Origin: a bacterium
GTDB taxonomy: Bacteria; Verrucomicrobiota; Kiritimatiellia; CAIVKH01
DNA: 49,737 nt
Reading direction: 5' to 3'
NCBI GenBank assembly: GCA_030432155.1
Contig: JAUIHQ010000004.1
Coordinates: 1-49,737, forward strand
This document shows, one piece after another, positions 8,659 through 17,100 of the stretch; position 1 is the first letter of the stretch; every line of letters begins with the position of its first letter. Under the pieces are notes generated by a model that ran no database searches, was not told the origin of the DNA, and saw nothing but the letters and a program-made list of their open reading frames with translations. The translations under genes were made by a program, and so were the position numbers.

Positions 8659-9186
8659 TCACCCAATCCCCTTCTCCATCCACCCCGGCAGCTCATCCAT
8701 GGAGGTGAGACACACATCGGCCTGCGAGGGTTCATCTTTATCGTAGACCCGGACGGTGCGGCAGCCGGCGCGGCGGCCCGCGGTCACGTCTTTCTCCGAA
8801 TCGCCAATCATCCACGAGGCCTTGAGGTCGATGCCGTGTTCCTCCGCCGCCCGCAGGATCATCCCCGGATTCGGCTTCCGGTCCGGGTGATCGCTATCGA
8901 ACCATGGGCAATAATAGATCCCGTGAAGGTCCAGCCCTTCCTTGCGGACATGCTCGAGAAGCGTGTCATGAATCTCACGCACCGCCTCATCCGTCATCCA
9001 TCCCCGCGAGATCCCCGCCTGGTTGGTGATCAGAATCGCCAGGTACCCCTTGTCCAGCGCCACCCGCAGCGCATCGACAAACGCCGGCATGATCGAAAAG
9101 TCCGCCACCCGCTTCACATACCGCTCCGAATCCGGAGGAGGCACATTCACAATCCCGTCCCGATCAAAAAAGATGCATTTCTTCAT
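8659..9186 (-). CDS. HAD-IIIA phosphatase, GmhB/HisB-N-like
   Basis: This 175-residue HAD phosphatase has the nucleophile/acid motif FFDRDGIVN near the N terminus, motif II ILITNQAGISRG, and motif III/IV KPNPGMI and MIGDSEKDVTAGRRAGC. This is the arrangement of D-glycero-D-manno-heptose bisphosphate phosphatase (GmhB) and the HisB N-domain. The insert that in classical GmhB binds zinc through Cys-x-His and Cys-x-Cys reads YYCPWFDSDHPDRKPNPG and keeps only one cysteine, so zinc binding is doubtful. The substrate is therefore uncertain; a sugar bisphosphate for surface glycan synthesis is plausible given the locus downstream. The start is the ATG at 9186, directly before the KKCIFFDRDG core. 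Confidence 0.8.
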   Translation of the reverse strand: MKKCIFFDRDGIVNVPPPDSERYVKRVADFSIMPAFVDALRVALDKGYLAILITNQAGISRGWMTDEAVREIHDTLLEHVRKEGLDLHGIYYCPWFDSDHPDRKPNPGMILRAAEEHGIDLKASWMIGDSEKDVTAGRRAGCRTVRVYDKDEPSQADVCLTSMDELPGWMEKGIG

Positions 9187-9244
9187 GGCGCCCGAGTATT
9201 CACGGATCTGTTCTCGATGACAAGCGACCGACGATACAACCGGT

Positions 9245-9273
9245 TTGACCTGCAGGCGGCATCCGGGTACGTT
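9245..9273 (+). promoter_or_regulatory. Candidate sigma70-type promoter of the GbsR-type regulator
   Basis: TTGACC at 9245-9250, a 17-base spacer, then TACGTT at 9268-9273. The -10 runs into the palindrome at 9271-9288. This is the geometry expected for repression of the regulator's own gene. Confidence 0.4.
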
Positions 9274-9288
9274 CAGTTTGTACTGAAC
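9271..9288. promoter_or_regulatory. Palindromic operator upstream of the GbsR-type regulator
   Basis: Perfect 7-base arms GTTCAGT (9271-9277) and ACTGAAC (9282-9288) around TTGT, ending ten bases before the GTG start. A winged-helix dimer such as the encoded MarR/GbsR-type regulator would bind such a dyad, and autoregulation is inferred from position. Confidence 0.6.
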
Positions 9289-9298
9289 GCTTTGTATC

Positions 9299-9862
9299 GT
9301 GGCGGCGTTCGAGAACAATTCGGAGCGGGATGTGAGGGCGGCGGGGGCCGGGACTTCACCGGGACGAAGTCTGCCCGGGGAGCAGGACGTTGTGCGGCAA
9401 CGGTTTATCGAGGAGGCCGGGCGGTTCACGCAGTCGCTGGGGCTGGGCCGGATCATCGGACAGATTTACGCCTACTGCTACTTTTGCCCATCCCCCTGTA
9501 CCCTGGACGAATTGGCCGAACACCTTGCCATTAGCAAGGGAAGCGCAAGTACGATGGTGCGGCAGCTCGAGAGCTGGGGGGCCCTCCGCCGGACCTGGAT
9601 CAAGGGGGATCGGAAGGACTATTATGAGGCGTCGGATGCCTTCGGCCGGATCGTGCGGAACGCCGCCCGGGATATCGTGGGCCGCAGCCTCGACTCGGTC
9701 AACGAACTGCTGGAGGAAACCGGCCTTCCGGCGGCGGATCCCGACGATGACGACATCCGCTTTGTTCAGGAGCGCATCGAAAAACTCCGCGCCTTCCGCG
9801 ACCGCACCCAGGGCCTGTGGAACAGCCCGATTGTGAAGATGCTGATGAAGGCGAAAGGGTAG
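9299..9862 (+). CDS. GbsR/MarR-type transcriptional regulator
   Basis: This DNA-binding protein (187 aa) of the GbsR branch of the MarR superfamily has GRIIGQIYAYCYFCPSPCTL, then the winged-helix TLDELAEHLAISKGSASTMV with recognition helix SKGSASTMVRQL, the wing WIKGDRKDYYEA and a C-terminal helical dimerisation part. Bacillus GbsR senses choline, but other members control glycan or membrane genes, so the ligand is unknown here. The GTG start at 9299 follows a perfect palindrome by ten bases. The first 30 residues look unstructured, so a later start is possible. The divergent neighbour is the GmhB-like phosphatase, and the surface-glycan locus begins about 1 kb downstream. Confidence 0.82.
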   Translation: MAAFENNSERDVRAAGAGTSPGRSLPGEQDVVRQRFIEEAGRFTQSLGLGRIIGQIYAYCYFCPSPCTLDELAEHLAISKGSASTMVRQLESWGALRRTWIKGDRKDYYEASDAFGRIVRNAARDIVGRSLDSVNELLEETGLPAADPDDDDIRFVQERIEKLRAFRDRTQGLWNSPIVKMLMKAKG

Positions 9863-9882
9863 GCGGGGGATTGGGGGATTGG

Positions 9883-9995
9883 TTGATTGGATGATTGGTT
9901 GATTGGTTGATTGGTTGATTGGGGTATTTGGGTTCTTGGTTCTTCGTTCTTTGTTCTTTGTTCTTTGTTCTTCGTTTTTGGTTTTGGGTTTTTGG
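9883..9995. repeat. Octamer then heptamer tandem repeats
   Basis: Five consecutive 8-base units of TTGATTGG (one with ATGATTGG) occupy 9883-9922. After GGGGTATTTG, nine 7-base units of the TTCTTTG/TTCTTGG/TTTTTGG type follow at 9933-9995. The tract is strongly T/G-biased on this strand and has no coding signal. The rest of the 9863-10136 gap shows nothing recognisable. Confidence 0.85.
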
Positions 9996-10136
9996 TTTGT
10001 TTTGTGTTCCGAATTTGGATGTTGGTTGATTGGGTGGGGAGGTTGGGCGGTCTCTCTATGCTGGATACGCCTCTGCGGATCGTGCTCCATGACCGGACAT
10101 TGGAAACCTATGCGCCTTGTCGGGCGGGCGTCCTGT

Positions 10137-10460
10137 TTACTTCGCGAACATCTCCTGGAGCACATCCAAGACCTTCCCCTGGACAGTTCCGGAGATTGTC
10201 CCGAGTCGCCGGACCAATCGGGTCTTGTCCACGGTACGAATCTGGTCGAGGACAACCTGTCCGCGCTTGCCCTGGAACGAGCAGGGCACCCGGGAGGGAT
10301 AGGGCCGCCCCCTGGTGGTCATGGGAGCAACGATGACCGTTCTGATGTGATCGTTCATCTCGTCCGGCGATATAACGAGACAGGGCCGAGTTTTTCGTAT
10401 CTCGCTCCCGCACGTGGGGTCGAGAGAGATCAGGAATACATCAAACCGGTTCGCTACCAT
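10137..10460 (-). CDS. MazF/PemK-family mRNA interferase toxin
   Basis: This 107-residue toxin has the PemK/MazF fold signature: FDVFLISLDPTCGSEIRKTRPCLVISPD, split around the conserved GSEIRKTRP turn, then TVIVAPMTTRG and VPCSFQGKRGQVVLDQIRTVDKTRL. Members cut single-stranded mRNA at short sequences. I chose the ATG at 10460, which overlaps the end of the antitoxin gene by seven bases; an upstream ATG at 10481 would add MGRGGVG, which lies inside the antitoxin tail. The pair is transcribed antitoxin first and is flanked on the 3' side by low-complexity tandem repeats. Confidence 0.88.
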   Translation of the reverse strand: MVANRFDVFLISLDPTCGSEIRKTRPCLVISPDEMNDHIRTVIVAPMTTRGRPYPSRVPCSFQGKRGQVVLDQIRTVDKTRLVRRLGTISGTVQGKVLDVLQEMFAK

Positions 10461-10708
10461 TCCCACTCCTCCTCGTCCCATGTTGATCCAGTCTCCGCGG
10501 CAAGGTCGAGGAGCTTGTCGTCCCCTGACTCGCTCATACGGGAAAATGCGCCGGCCCAGCCAGCACGCGGCTGTGACGAGGAGCGGATCACCAGCGCTTG
10601 GTTTTGCACCTCCATCTCCACTTCGGTTTCAAAACCGCACTGCTCAATCACCGGTTTCGGCAGTCGAATGCCCCGACTGTTGCCAATCCTGATAAGGGTT
10701 GCCTTCAT
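10454..10708 (-). CDS. MazE/AbrB-family antitoxin
   Basis: This 84-residue antitoxin begins MKATLIRIGNSRGIRLPK, the SpoVT-AbrB swapped-hairpin DNA-binding motif of MazE-type antitoxins (IGNSRGIRLPKPVIEQ). It ends in an acidic, Trp-rich tail (STWDEEEWEW) expected to wrap the toxin. The start at 10708 sits against a perfect dyad (10710-10722), and no Shine-Dalgarno sequence is visible. The gene overlaps the toxin start by seven bases. Longer in-frame readings to 10816 run through a low-complexity stretch and are rejected. Confidence 0.88.
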   Translation of the reverse strand: MKATLIRIGNSRGIRLPKPVIEQCGFETEVEMEVQNQALVIRSSSQPRAGWAGAFSRMSESGDDKLLDLAAETGSTWDEEEWEW

Positions 10709-10709
10709 G

Positions 10710-10722
10710 ATTACAATGTAAT
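10710..10722. promoter_or_regulatory. Operator dyad of the MazEF-like pair
   Basis: ATTACA-A-TGTAAT is a perfect 6-base inverted repeat, and the overlapping GTAATTAC (10718-10725) is itself palindromic. It covers the predicted -10 element and ends one base before the antitoxin ATG. Autoregulation by an AbrB-type antitoxin is the normal arrangement in this family. Confidence 0.6.
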
Positions 10723-10743
10723 TACGTCCGGCGGGCGCGTCAA
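10715..10743 (-). promoter_or_regulatory. Promoter of the MazEF-like pair, predicted leaderless
   Basis: Read on the minus strand: TTGACG (10743-10738), a 17-base spacer, TACATT (10720-10715), then exactly six bases to the ATG at 10708. Both hexamers are close to consensus. No ribosome site is present, so the mRNA probably begins at the start codon. Confidence 0.55.
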
Positions 10744-10882
10744 CCCCTTTGCATGCACCCCCATAACCAATCCTCCAATGAACAAATCCACCCATTCTCC
10801 CACCCGCCCTACTCACACTGGCGGATCATCTTTGTTTTCCGTATACTTACCCTTGGAAACGTTACAACGGACCCTGTGAATC

Positions 10883-11998
10883 ATGAATGTTCCCCTGCTT
10901 GACCTCAAAGCCCAGTACGCGACGATCAAGGATGAAATCGATGCCGCGGTCGCGGCGGTGTTTGAATCCCAATACTTCATTCTCGGACCGGCGGTGGAGT
11001 CGTGCGAGAAGGCGGTGGCCGCCTATTGCGGATCCGATCACGCAGTCGGCGTTTCGTCGGGCACCGATGCGCTGCTGATCTGCCTGATGGCGGAAGGGAT
11101 CGGGCACGGCGATGAAGTCATCACCTCGCCCTACACCTTTTTCGCCACCGGCGGATCGATCGCCCGCACCGGGGCCGTGCCGGTGTTCGTGGATATCTGC
11201 CCGACCACCTACAACCTGTGCCCGAACAAGATAGAGGAAAAGATCACCGGGAAAACCCGGGCCATCATGCCCGTTCACCTCTACGGCCAGTGCGCACATA
11301 TGGACCCGATCCTCGAGCTGGCCGCAAAACACAACCTGCTGGTCATCGAAGATGCCGCCCAAGCCATCGGCGCTTCGTACCGCGGCCGCCGGGCGGGATC
11401 GATGGGCGATTACGGTTGCTTCTCGTTCTTTCCCTCGAAGAACCTCGGCGGCGCGGGCGACGGCGGCATGGTCACCACCTCGGATCCGAACAAGGCGGAA
11501 CGGCTCCGCGACTTCCGCAATCACGGGATGAACCCGAAATATTTTCACCACAGCATCGGCGGGAATTTCCGACTGGATGCCCTTCAGGCCGCGGTGGTCG
11601 AAGTCAAGCTGCGCCACCTCGACGCATGGAGCGAGGCCCGCAAGAAGAATGCCGACCGGTACCGCGCCCTGTTCACGGACCGCAAGCTCGGGGACAAGGT
11701 TTCCCTGCCCGAAGAAAAAGAAGACCGTCACATCTACAACCAGTTCGTCATCCGGGTTCCCCAGCGGGACAAGCTCGTGGCCTACCTGAAACAGGAAGGG
11801 ATCGGCTGCGAAATCTACTACCCGGTTCCCCTCCACCTTCAGGAATGCTTCGCCTATCTCGGCTACAAACCCGGCGACCTTCCGAACAGCGAACAGGCAG
11901 CCGACGAAACCCTCGCCCTGCCGATCTACCCCGAGCTGACCGACGCGCAGGCTGAAGCGGTGGTGGAAACGGTTGCCGAGTTTCTGGAGAAAATCTAG
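10883..11998 (+). CDS. DegT/DnrJ/EryC1/StrS-family sugar aminotransferase
   Basis: This PLP-dependent enzyme (371 aa) transfers an amino group to a nucleotide-linked keto-sugar, a step in making amino-sugars for surface glycans. The Schiff-base lysine is Lys186 in FFPSKNLGG. Asp157 in [11 protein letters not shown] contacts the pyridine nitrogen, and GVSSGTDAL (57-64) binds the phosphate. The C-terminal part has the usual [11 protein letters not shown] and YYPVPLHLQ sites. The ATG is followed by [12 protein letters not shown], the normal family start. The gene opens the glycan locus, and an inserted HicAB pair separates it from the DUF362 gene. A TATACT hexamer at 10842-10847 may be the -10, but no clear -35 is visible. 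Confidence 0.92.
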   Translation: MNVPLLDLKAQYATIKDEIDAAVAAVFESQYFILGPAVESCEKAVAAYCGSDHAVGVSSGTDALLICLMAEGIGHGDEVITSPYTFFATGGSIARTGAVPVFVDICPTTYNLCPNKIEEKITGKTRAIMPVHLYGQCAHMDPILELAAKHNLLVIEDAAQAIGASYRGRRAGSMGDYGCFSFFPSKNLGGAGDGGMVTTSDPNKAERLRDFRNHGMNPKYFHHSIGGNFRLDALQAAVVEVKLRHLDAWSEARKKNADRYRALFTDRKLGDKVSLPEEKEDRHIYNQFVIRVPQRDKLVAYLKQEGIGCEIYYPVPLHLQECFAYLGYKPGDLPNSEQAADETLALPIYPELTDAQAEAVVETVAEFLEKI

Positions 11999-12013
11999 GC
12001 GGCAGAGCAGCAC

Positions 12014-12041
12014 TTGACGCAGTATCACCATTTGATATCAT
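12014..12041 (+). promoter_or_regulatory. hicAB promoter and dyad, predicted leaderless
   Basis: TTGACG (12014-12019), a 16-base spacer and TATCAT (12036-12041) are followed by exactly six bases and the GTG start. Within the promoter, TATCA (12023-12027) and TGATA (12033-12037) form an inverted repeat around CCATT, and TGATATCA (12033-12040) is palindromic. Either is a plausible HicB operator. Confidence 0.55.
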
Positions 12042-12047
12042 TTCCGG

Positions 12048-12302
12048 GTGAACAAAAAGCACCGCAAAACGCTGACATGTGTTTTTGAACGACCGGAGAG
12101 ATCGGACATTCCATGGCGGGATATTGAAACCTTGATCCTGGCACTCGGAGGCGAAGTCACAGAGGGACGTGGGTCACGAATCAGGATTTACCTGAATGGC
12201 GTCCGAGCCGTCTTTCACAGACCTCATCCGGTAAAGACAACAAACAAGGGCGCGGTGAAGTCAGCCAGACGGCTGTTCACGGAAGCAGGGGTACAACCAT
12301 GA
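12048..12302 (+). CDS. hicA: HicA-family mRNA interferase toxin
   Basis: This 84-residue toxin has the double-stranded-RNA-binding-like HicA fold: IPWRDIETLILALGGEV, then EGRGSRIRIYLNG and the active-site stretch VFHRPHP (His57 is the probable catalytic residue). HicA enzymes cut mRNA. The GTG start at 12048 gives the conserved opening NKKHRKTL, and no better start exists. The TGA overlaps the hicB ATG (ATGA at 12299-12302). The pair has a visibly lower GC content than the genes on both sides, which suggests recent arrival. Confidence 0.92.
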   Translation: MNKKHRKTLTCVFERPERSDIPWRDIETLILALGGEVTEGRGSRIRIYLNGVRAVFHRPHPVKTTNKGAVKSARRLFTEAGVQP

Positions 12303-12622
12303 TGGAATACAAGGGCTATTTTGCGAGAGTTGAGTTCGATGATGAGCTTGAAATCTTTCATGGCGATGTGGTGAATCTTCGAGATGTTATTACCTTCCAG
12401 AGCACTACGGTCAAAGGTCTGAAGAAGGCGTTCAAAGATTCGATTGATGACTATCTGGCATTCTGCAAGGAACGCGGGGAGGATCCGGACAAGACCTATT
12501 CAGGCCGCTTCGTTGTTCGAATCGAGCCCGAATTACATAAGTCCATTGCCGTCAAAGCATCTCAAACCGGAGAAAGCCTGAATCAATGGGTTCAGGATCA
12601 ACTCAAGCGGGCCGTTGGATAA
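12299..12622 (+). CDS. hicB: HicB-family antitoxin
   Basis: This 107-residue antitoxin starts with a degraded RNase H-like HicB domain (GYFARVEFDDELEIFHGDVV, VKGLKKAFKDSIDDYLAFC) and ends with a ribbon-helix-helix DNA-binding part (GRFVVRIEPELHKSIAVKAS, SLNQWVQDQLKRA). It should neutralise HicA and repress the shared promoter at 12014-12041. The start overlaps the hicA stop. It is followed after about 40 bases by the DUF362 gene on the same strand, so transcription may run on into the glycan genes. Confidence 0.92.
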   Translation: MMEYKGYFARVEFDDELEIFHGDVVNLRDVITFQSTTVKGLKKAFKDSIDDYLAFCKERGEDPDKTYSGRFVVRIEPELHKSIAVKASQTGESLNQWVQDQLKRAVG

Positions 12623-12662
12623 AGGTCTGAACATCCTTCATTCGGCAAGCTCAGAGTCTATC

Positions 12663-14138
12663 ATGCAAGAACGAACAAGCCTCCTGACCGACGCATCGGC
12701 GGCTCTGGCGCATGACAGGACTGCCGTGTATCCGGCGGACGGCGACGCGCCGTTTCATCCGGAAGCGGTCTATCCCGAACTGACCGGCCTGGTCTCGGAA
12801 ACGTCGGAACGGAACGATGCCTACCGGCTGGTGCGGGAATGCCTGGCCGGGCTGGGCCTCGACCGGGATCGTTTCGGCTCCCCGGCGTGGAATCCTCTGG
12901 GCGATGTGATTCGCCCCGGCGACCGGGTCGTCCTGAAACCGAACTGGGTGCTGCACGTGAACCAGAAGGGGCTGGGCATGGACTGCATGGTCACCCACCC
13001 CTCGGTTCTCCGGGCGGTTCTCGACTACACGATCAAGGCAAAGCCGGGCCGCATCGTGGTCGGCGATGCCCCGATCCAGCTCTGCAAGTTCGACCGCCTG
13101 CAGGACTACGGCTTCCGCTCGGTCATCGATCACGCCGTCGCCCGCGGCCATGCGGTCACCGTGAAAGACTTCCGCCGCACGGTGTTTGACAGCGATCCGT
13201 CGAGCCTGGAGCTGAAAGAGAACCTCCGCCCGATGGAGGATTTCGTCCTGTTCGATCTCGGCCGGGAAAGCCTGCTCGAGCCGATCACCGGCGACTTCCG
13301 CAAGTTCCGGGTCACGATGTACGACCCGCGCAAAATGAAGTCCAATCACGCCCCCGGCGTTCACCGTTACCTCATTGCCCGCGACATGCTGGAAGCGGAC
13401 GCAGTGATCAACCTGCCGAAGTTGAAGATGCATAAGAAAGCGGGCATCACCTGTGCGCTCAAAAACTGGATCGGCATCAACGGCAACAAGGACTACCTGC
13501 CCCATCACCGCAAAGGCCCGGCGCCGGGCGGCGGCGACAACTATCCCGAAGCGTCGCCCACCAAGTGGGCGGCTGAACAACTTCTCGAGCAGGCGTACCG
13601 GCACATGGACCGCAAGGCGGTGTATCGTCTCTTCCATTTCCTCGGGGAGAAGGCCCTGATCCTCAATCTCAAACTGGGCGGGAACGGCGACATCGAAGGC
13701 GGGTGGTATGGGAACGACACGATCTGGCGGACCTGTCTCGACCTGAACCGCATCCTGCTCTACGGGGACACCGAAGCGATGATGCACGATACACCGCAGC
13801 GCCGTCAAATCTCCCTCGCCGACGCCATTGTCATCGGCGAGAACGACGGCCCGCTGAAACCCGACCCGTACGTGATGGGCGGCATCCTCGCGGCGGTCAA
13901 TCCGGCAGTCGTCGACTGGATCGGCGCCTACCTGATGGGCCTCGACCCGCACCAGATCCCCATCTGCGCCCATGCATTCGGCATCACCGCCCATCCGATC
14001 TCAGCCATCGATCCCTCGGCGATCCGCTGCCGCTTCGGCAACGACAACCGCGAACCGGGTGAGCTCGCGGCCGAGCTCGGTCATCACCCCCGCCCCGCTC
14101 CGGGCTGGACCGGCCATTGCGAGCGCGTATCGGCCTGA
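12663..14138 (+). CDS. DUF362 domain protein
   Basis: This 491-residue protein carries the DUF362 core: VVLKPNWVLHVNQKG, THPSVLRAVLDYT and GRIVVGDAPIQLCKFDRL, then AVINLPKLKMHKKAGITCALKNWIGINGNKDYLPHHRKG, quoted here as two adjoining halves (AVINLPKLKMHKKAGITCAL and KNWIGINGNKDYLPHHRKG). There is no ferredoxin-like Cys cluster, unlike some DUF362 proteins. The family is found in sugar and surface-glycan contexts, but no activity is established. The start is the ATG at 12663; an upstream ATG at 12615 would overlap hicB and add 16 unrelated residues. The intervening stretch has a CATTCGGCAAGCTCAG sequence resembling a widespread small genomic repeat. Confidence 0.78.
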   Translation: MQERTSLLTDASAALAHDRTAVYPADGDAPFHPEAVYPELTGLVSETSERNDAYRLVRECLAGLGLDRDRFGSPAWNPLGDVIRPGDRVVLKPNWVLHVNQKGLGMDCMVTHPSVLRAVLDYTIKAKPGRIVVGDAPIQLCKFDRLQDYGFRSVIDHAVARGHAVTVKDFRRTVFDSDPSSLELKENLRPMEDFVLFDLGRESLLEPITGDFRKFRVTMYDPRKMKSNHAPGVHRYLIARDMLEADAVINLPKLKMHKKAGITCALKNWIGINGNKDYLPHHRKGPAPGGGDNYPEASPTKWAAEQLLEQAYRHMDRKAVYRLFHFLGEKALILNLKLGGNGDIEGGWYGNDTIWRTCLDLNRILLYGDTEAMMHDTPQRRQISLADAIVIGENDGPLKPDPYVMGGILAAVNPAVVDWIGAYLMGLDPHQIPICAHAFGITAHPISAIDPSAIRCRFGNDNREPGELAAELGHHPRPAPGWTGHCERVSA

Positions 14139-14181
14139 CGTGAACCGAACAGATCTCCCTTTCCGGGGTATCATCTTCTTG

Positions 14182-17100
14182 ATGCGATTTACGACCATTA
14201 TCTTGACGGCGTTGAGCCTCTTCGTGAGCCCATTCACGCATGGGGCGGAGTATGTTGCGGCGACCAACGGAAGCGACGCGGCAAGCGGACTCTCACCCAC
14301 CAGCGCGTGGCGAACCCTGAACGTTGCCATCAACCGGTTGCAACCCGGCGATGTGTTGAACATCCGTGAGGGGATATACCGGGAGCAGATTCTTGTCACC
14401 AATGCCGGCGGTACGGCGGAGAATCCAATCATCATCCAGGGCTGGAGTAATGAGACGCCCGTCATCCGGGGGTCGGTTGTTGTCACCGGCTGGCAACCCC
14501 ATACATCCTCGATCTGGGTCTACAGCAACTGGCCCCACAACAGCCAACAGGTCTTCGAGGATGGATCCATCCTTGAACAACGGGGATGGCCGAGTGCGTT
14601 TCTCAGCGCCACCGCCTGTTCCTGCGCGGACTGGCTCTACATTCCCAACGGTTTTTCCTGCGGCGATATCGTTCCGGGGCAGGGAATCGATGTCGGGAAT
14701 CCACTGACGAACATGCCGGCGGGATCCTTTTACTACGACCTTGCGGCATCCAATCTCTACATCCGGCTGTCCGACAGCGGAACGCCGGTCGGGCGCGAGA
14801 TCGAAGTCAGCACGAAACGCGGTATCTTCGAAGACAAGTCGTCCGGCGGCTACATCCACCTTCGGGGTTTGATCTTCGAGCATACGTCGACCATCGACAC
14901 ATCGTATGCCGGTTATCCCGGGGTGGTCATCGGGGTTCACGGCGTCATGGAATACTGCACGGTACAATGGTGCGACGGCAGCGGTGTCGTCCCGCGCAAC
15001 AACGCCCGTATTCTGCGAAGCAACATCAGCAACAACGGCGTTCAAGGGATCACCGGAAACAATGTCACCAACATGCTGGTTTCGGGTTGTGTCATCACCA
15101 ACAACAATTACCGCTACTTCAACTATGCCTACTCCGCTGCGATCAAGATGATCCCCGGTTGCGGGGGCATCGTTGAAAGCAACTATGTCGCCAACAATTG
15201 GGGCAGTGCGATCTGGTTCGATACCTGTGCCGCCGGCCACAAGATCACCATCCGCAACAACCGGGTCGAAAACAACCTGACCTTCCCCAACCGGCCCGGT
15301 GATACCTTCCCCTATTCGATCGCTGCCATCTTTGTGGAGATCAGCCGCAATGCGGATATCTACGGGAATCTCCTGGTCAGCAATGCCATCAACGGCATCC
15401 TTCTTTCCGGGTCGAGTGACTGCCGGGTTTTCAACAATACGATCACCGGAACCCGCTCCTCCCCGGGAAGCCACCGAGGCCTCTCCGCCCTGGCCATGCA
15501 GCAGGCTTCGCCCTACATCCAGATCACCAGCAACCAGTTGTTCAACAATCTCCTGATCGATAACAAAACCGACTTCGATGTTTCGGTGATCCGCAACGAC
15601 GGGTACCTGGTGACCGACAACCGGCTGGATTACAACCTCGCCCACCGGACAACCGGCGCGGGCATCTATTGCCCGACCTGCACCGTAACATTTGCCGGGG
15701 GCGGCGGACTTGTGACATCCGACCCCTCCGTGTGGACACTGGCTACCGGGTACGAAAGCAACGGGCTGTTTACGGATCCGTCCCTGAATACCTCGTATGA
15801 GCCGACCTTCGGTTCGGCTGTGATTGATCGGGGAGCGCTCCCGCCGATTCTTTATCCCGACCGCAGAAACCACCCTCGGCTTGTGGATGGTGATGATTCG
15901 GGGGGTGCCGCAATCGATATGGGCGCCTTTGAATATACCGGCTCCGCCTCCCGTGTTCGCTTTGTTGATGCGCAATCGCCATCTCCGGCTCCACCCTACG
16001 AGTCCCCGGCCACGGCGGCTCAACATCCAGATGATATACAACCATACCGGTCCGCCGGCGACACCATCGTCATCGCACCGGGAACATATCTCATGACCCA
16101 GTCCCTGGTGCTTGCTGCCGGTGAGGCATTGCTCGGAAACCGCGAGAACCCGCCGGTTCTCGACGGGCAGGGCTCTGTGCGGGTACTGGACCTGCAGGAT
16201 CCCGGGGCGATGGCGGATGGTTTTCACCTGATTCATGGCCATGCCGATGAAGGCGGCGGGATTCGCATGCAAGGCGGCCTGGTTCAGAATATGACTGTCC
16301 GCGACAACCAGGCATCCATAGGCGGAGGGATCCGGGTTTACAACGGAACCGTCCGGCACAGCTTGGTTGTCAGCAACCAGGCTTCGCTTCACGGCGGGGG
16401 CATCGCTGCCGAAGGAGCATCTTCGCTGTCATTCATCCAGGCAACCGGAAACCACGCCACCCAGCAGGGAGGCGGTCTTTACCTGTCCGAGTCGGCAAGA
16501 GGCATATCGATACACATGGAAGGCAACGAGGCATCGCTGGGGGGCGGCGCCTATCTCTCCGGAGGCGCACGAGTTGATGATGCCGTACTCACCGGTAACG
16601 CGGCGCAACGCGGAGGCGGCCTGGCATCCGCATCCACGTCAACCTCCTCCCGGCTCACCATGTCGGGTAACCATGCCGATCACGGGGGCGGGATCTATGC
16701 AGCAAGTCCGGGGGTTCACCTTGCCATGCTCCGGCTTTCCGGCAACCAGGCCGTAACCAACGGCGGAGGGATTCATGCCGCGGACGGCGGACGGTTTGAC
16801 AACACGCTGGTATATGGCAACAGCGCAGGCGAACAGGGCGGCGGGTTGTTTACCGCGGGCAGCGACCTTCGTCACCTCACCGTGACCGACAATACGGCCG
16901 GGCTGCACGGCGGCGGAATTGCTTCACCCGGGACCGGCGATCTGATCAACTCGATTCTATCCTCCAACCATGCTCCGGACACGCCTGATGCCGCCTTTGA
17001 CGGCGCATGGCATGTTCAGCATTCGCGCATCGAGGGCATCCCGTTGTACGGAGCAGGGAACATCCATGAACCGATCGTATTCCGAAACGCCGGGGCGAAT

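Noticed and set aside
14293-16392. Minus-strand open frame (699 codons) opposite the beta-helix gene
   Set aside because: The plus-strand protein has a signal peptide and regular beta-helix repeats; the reverse frame has none of these.
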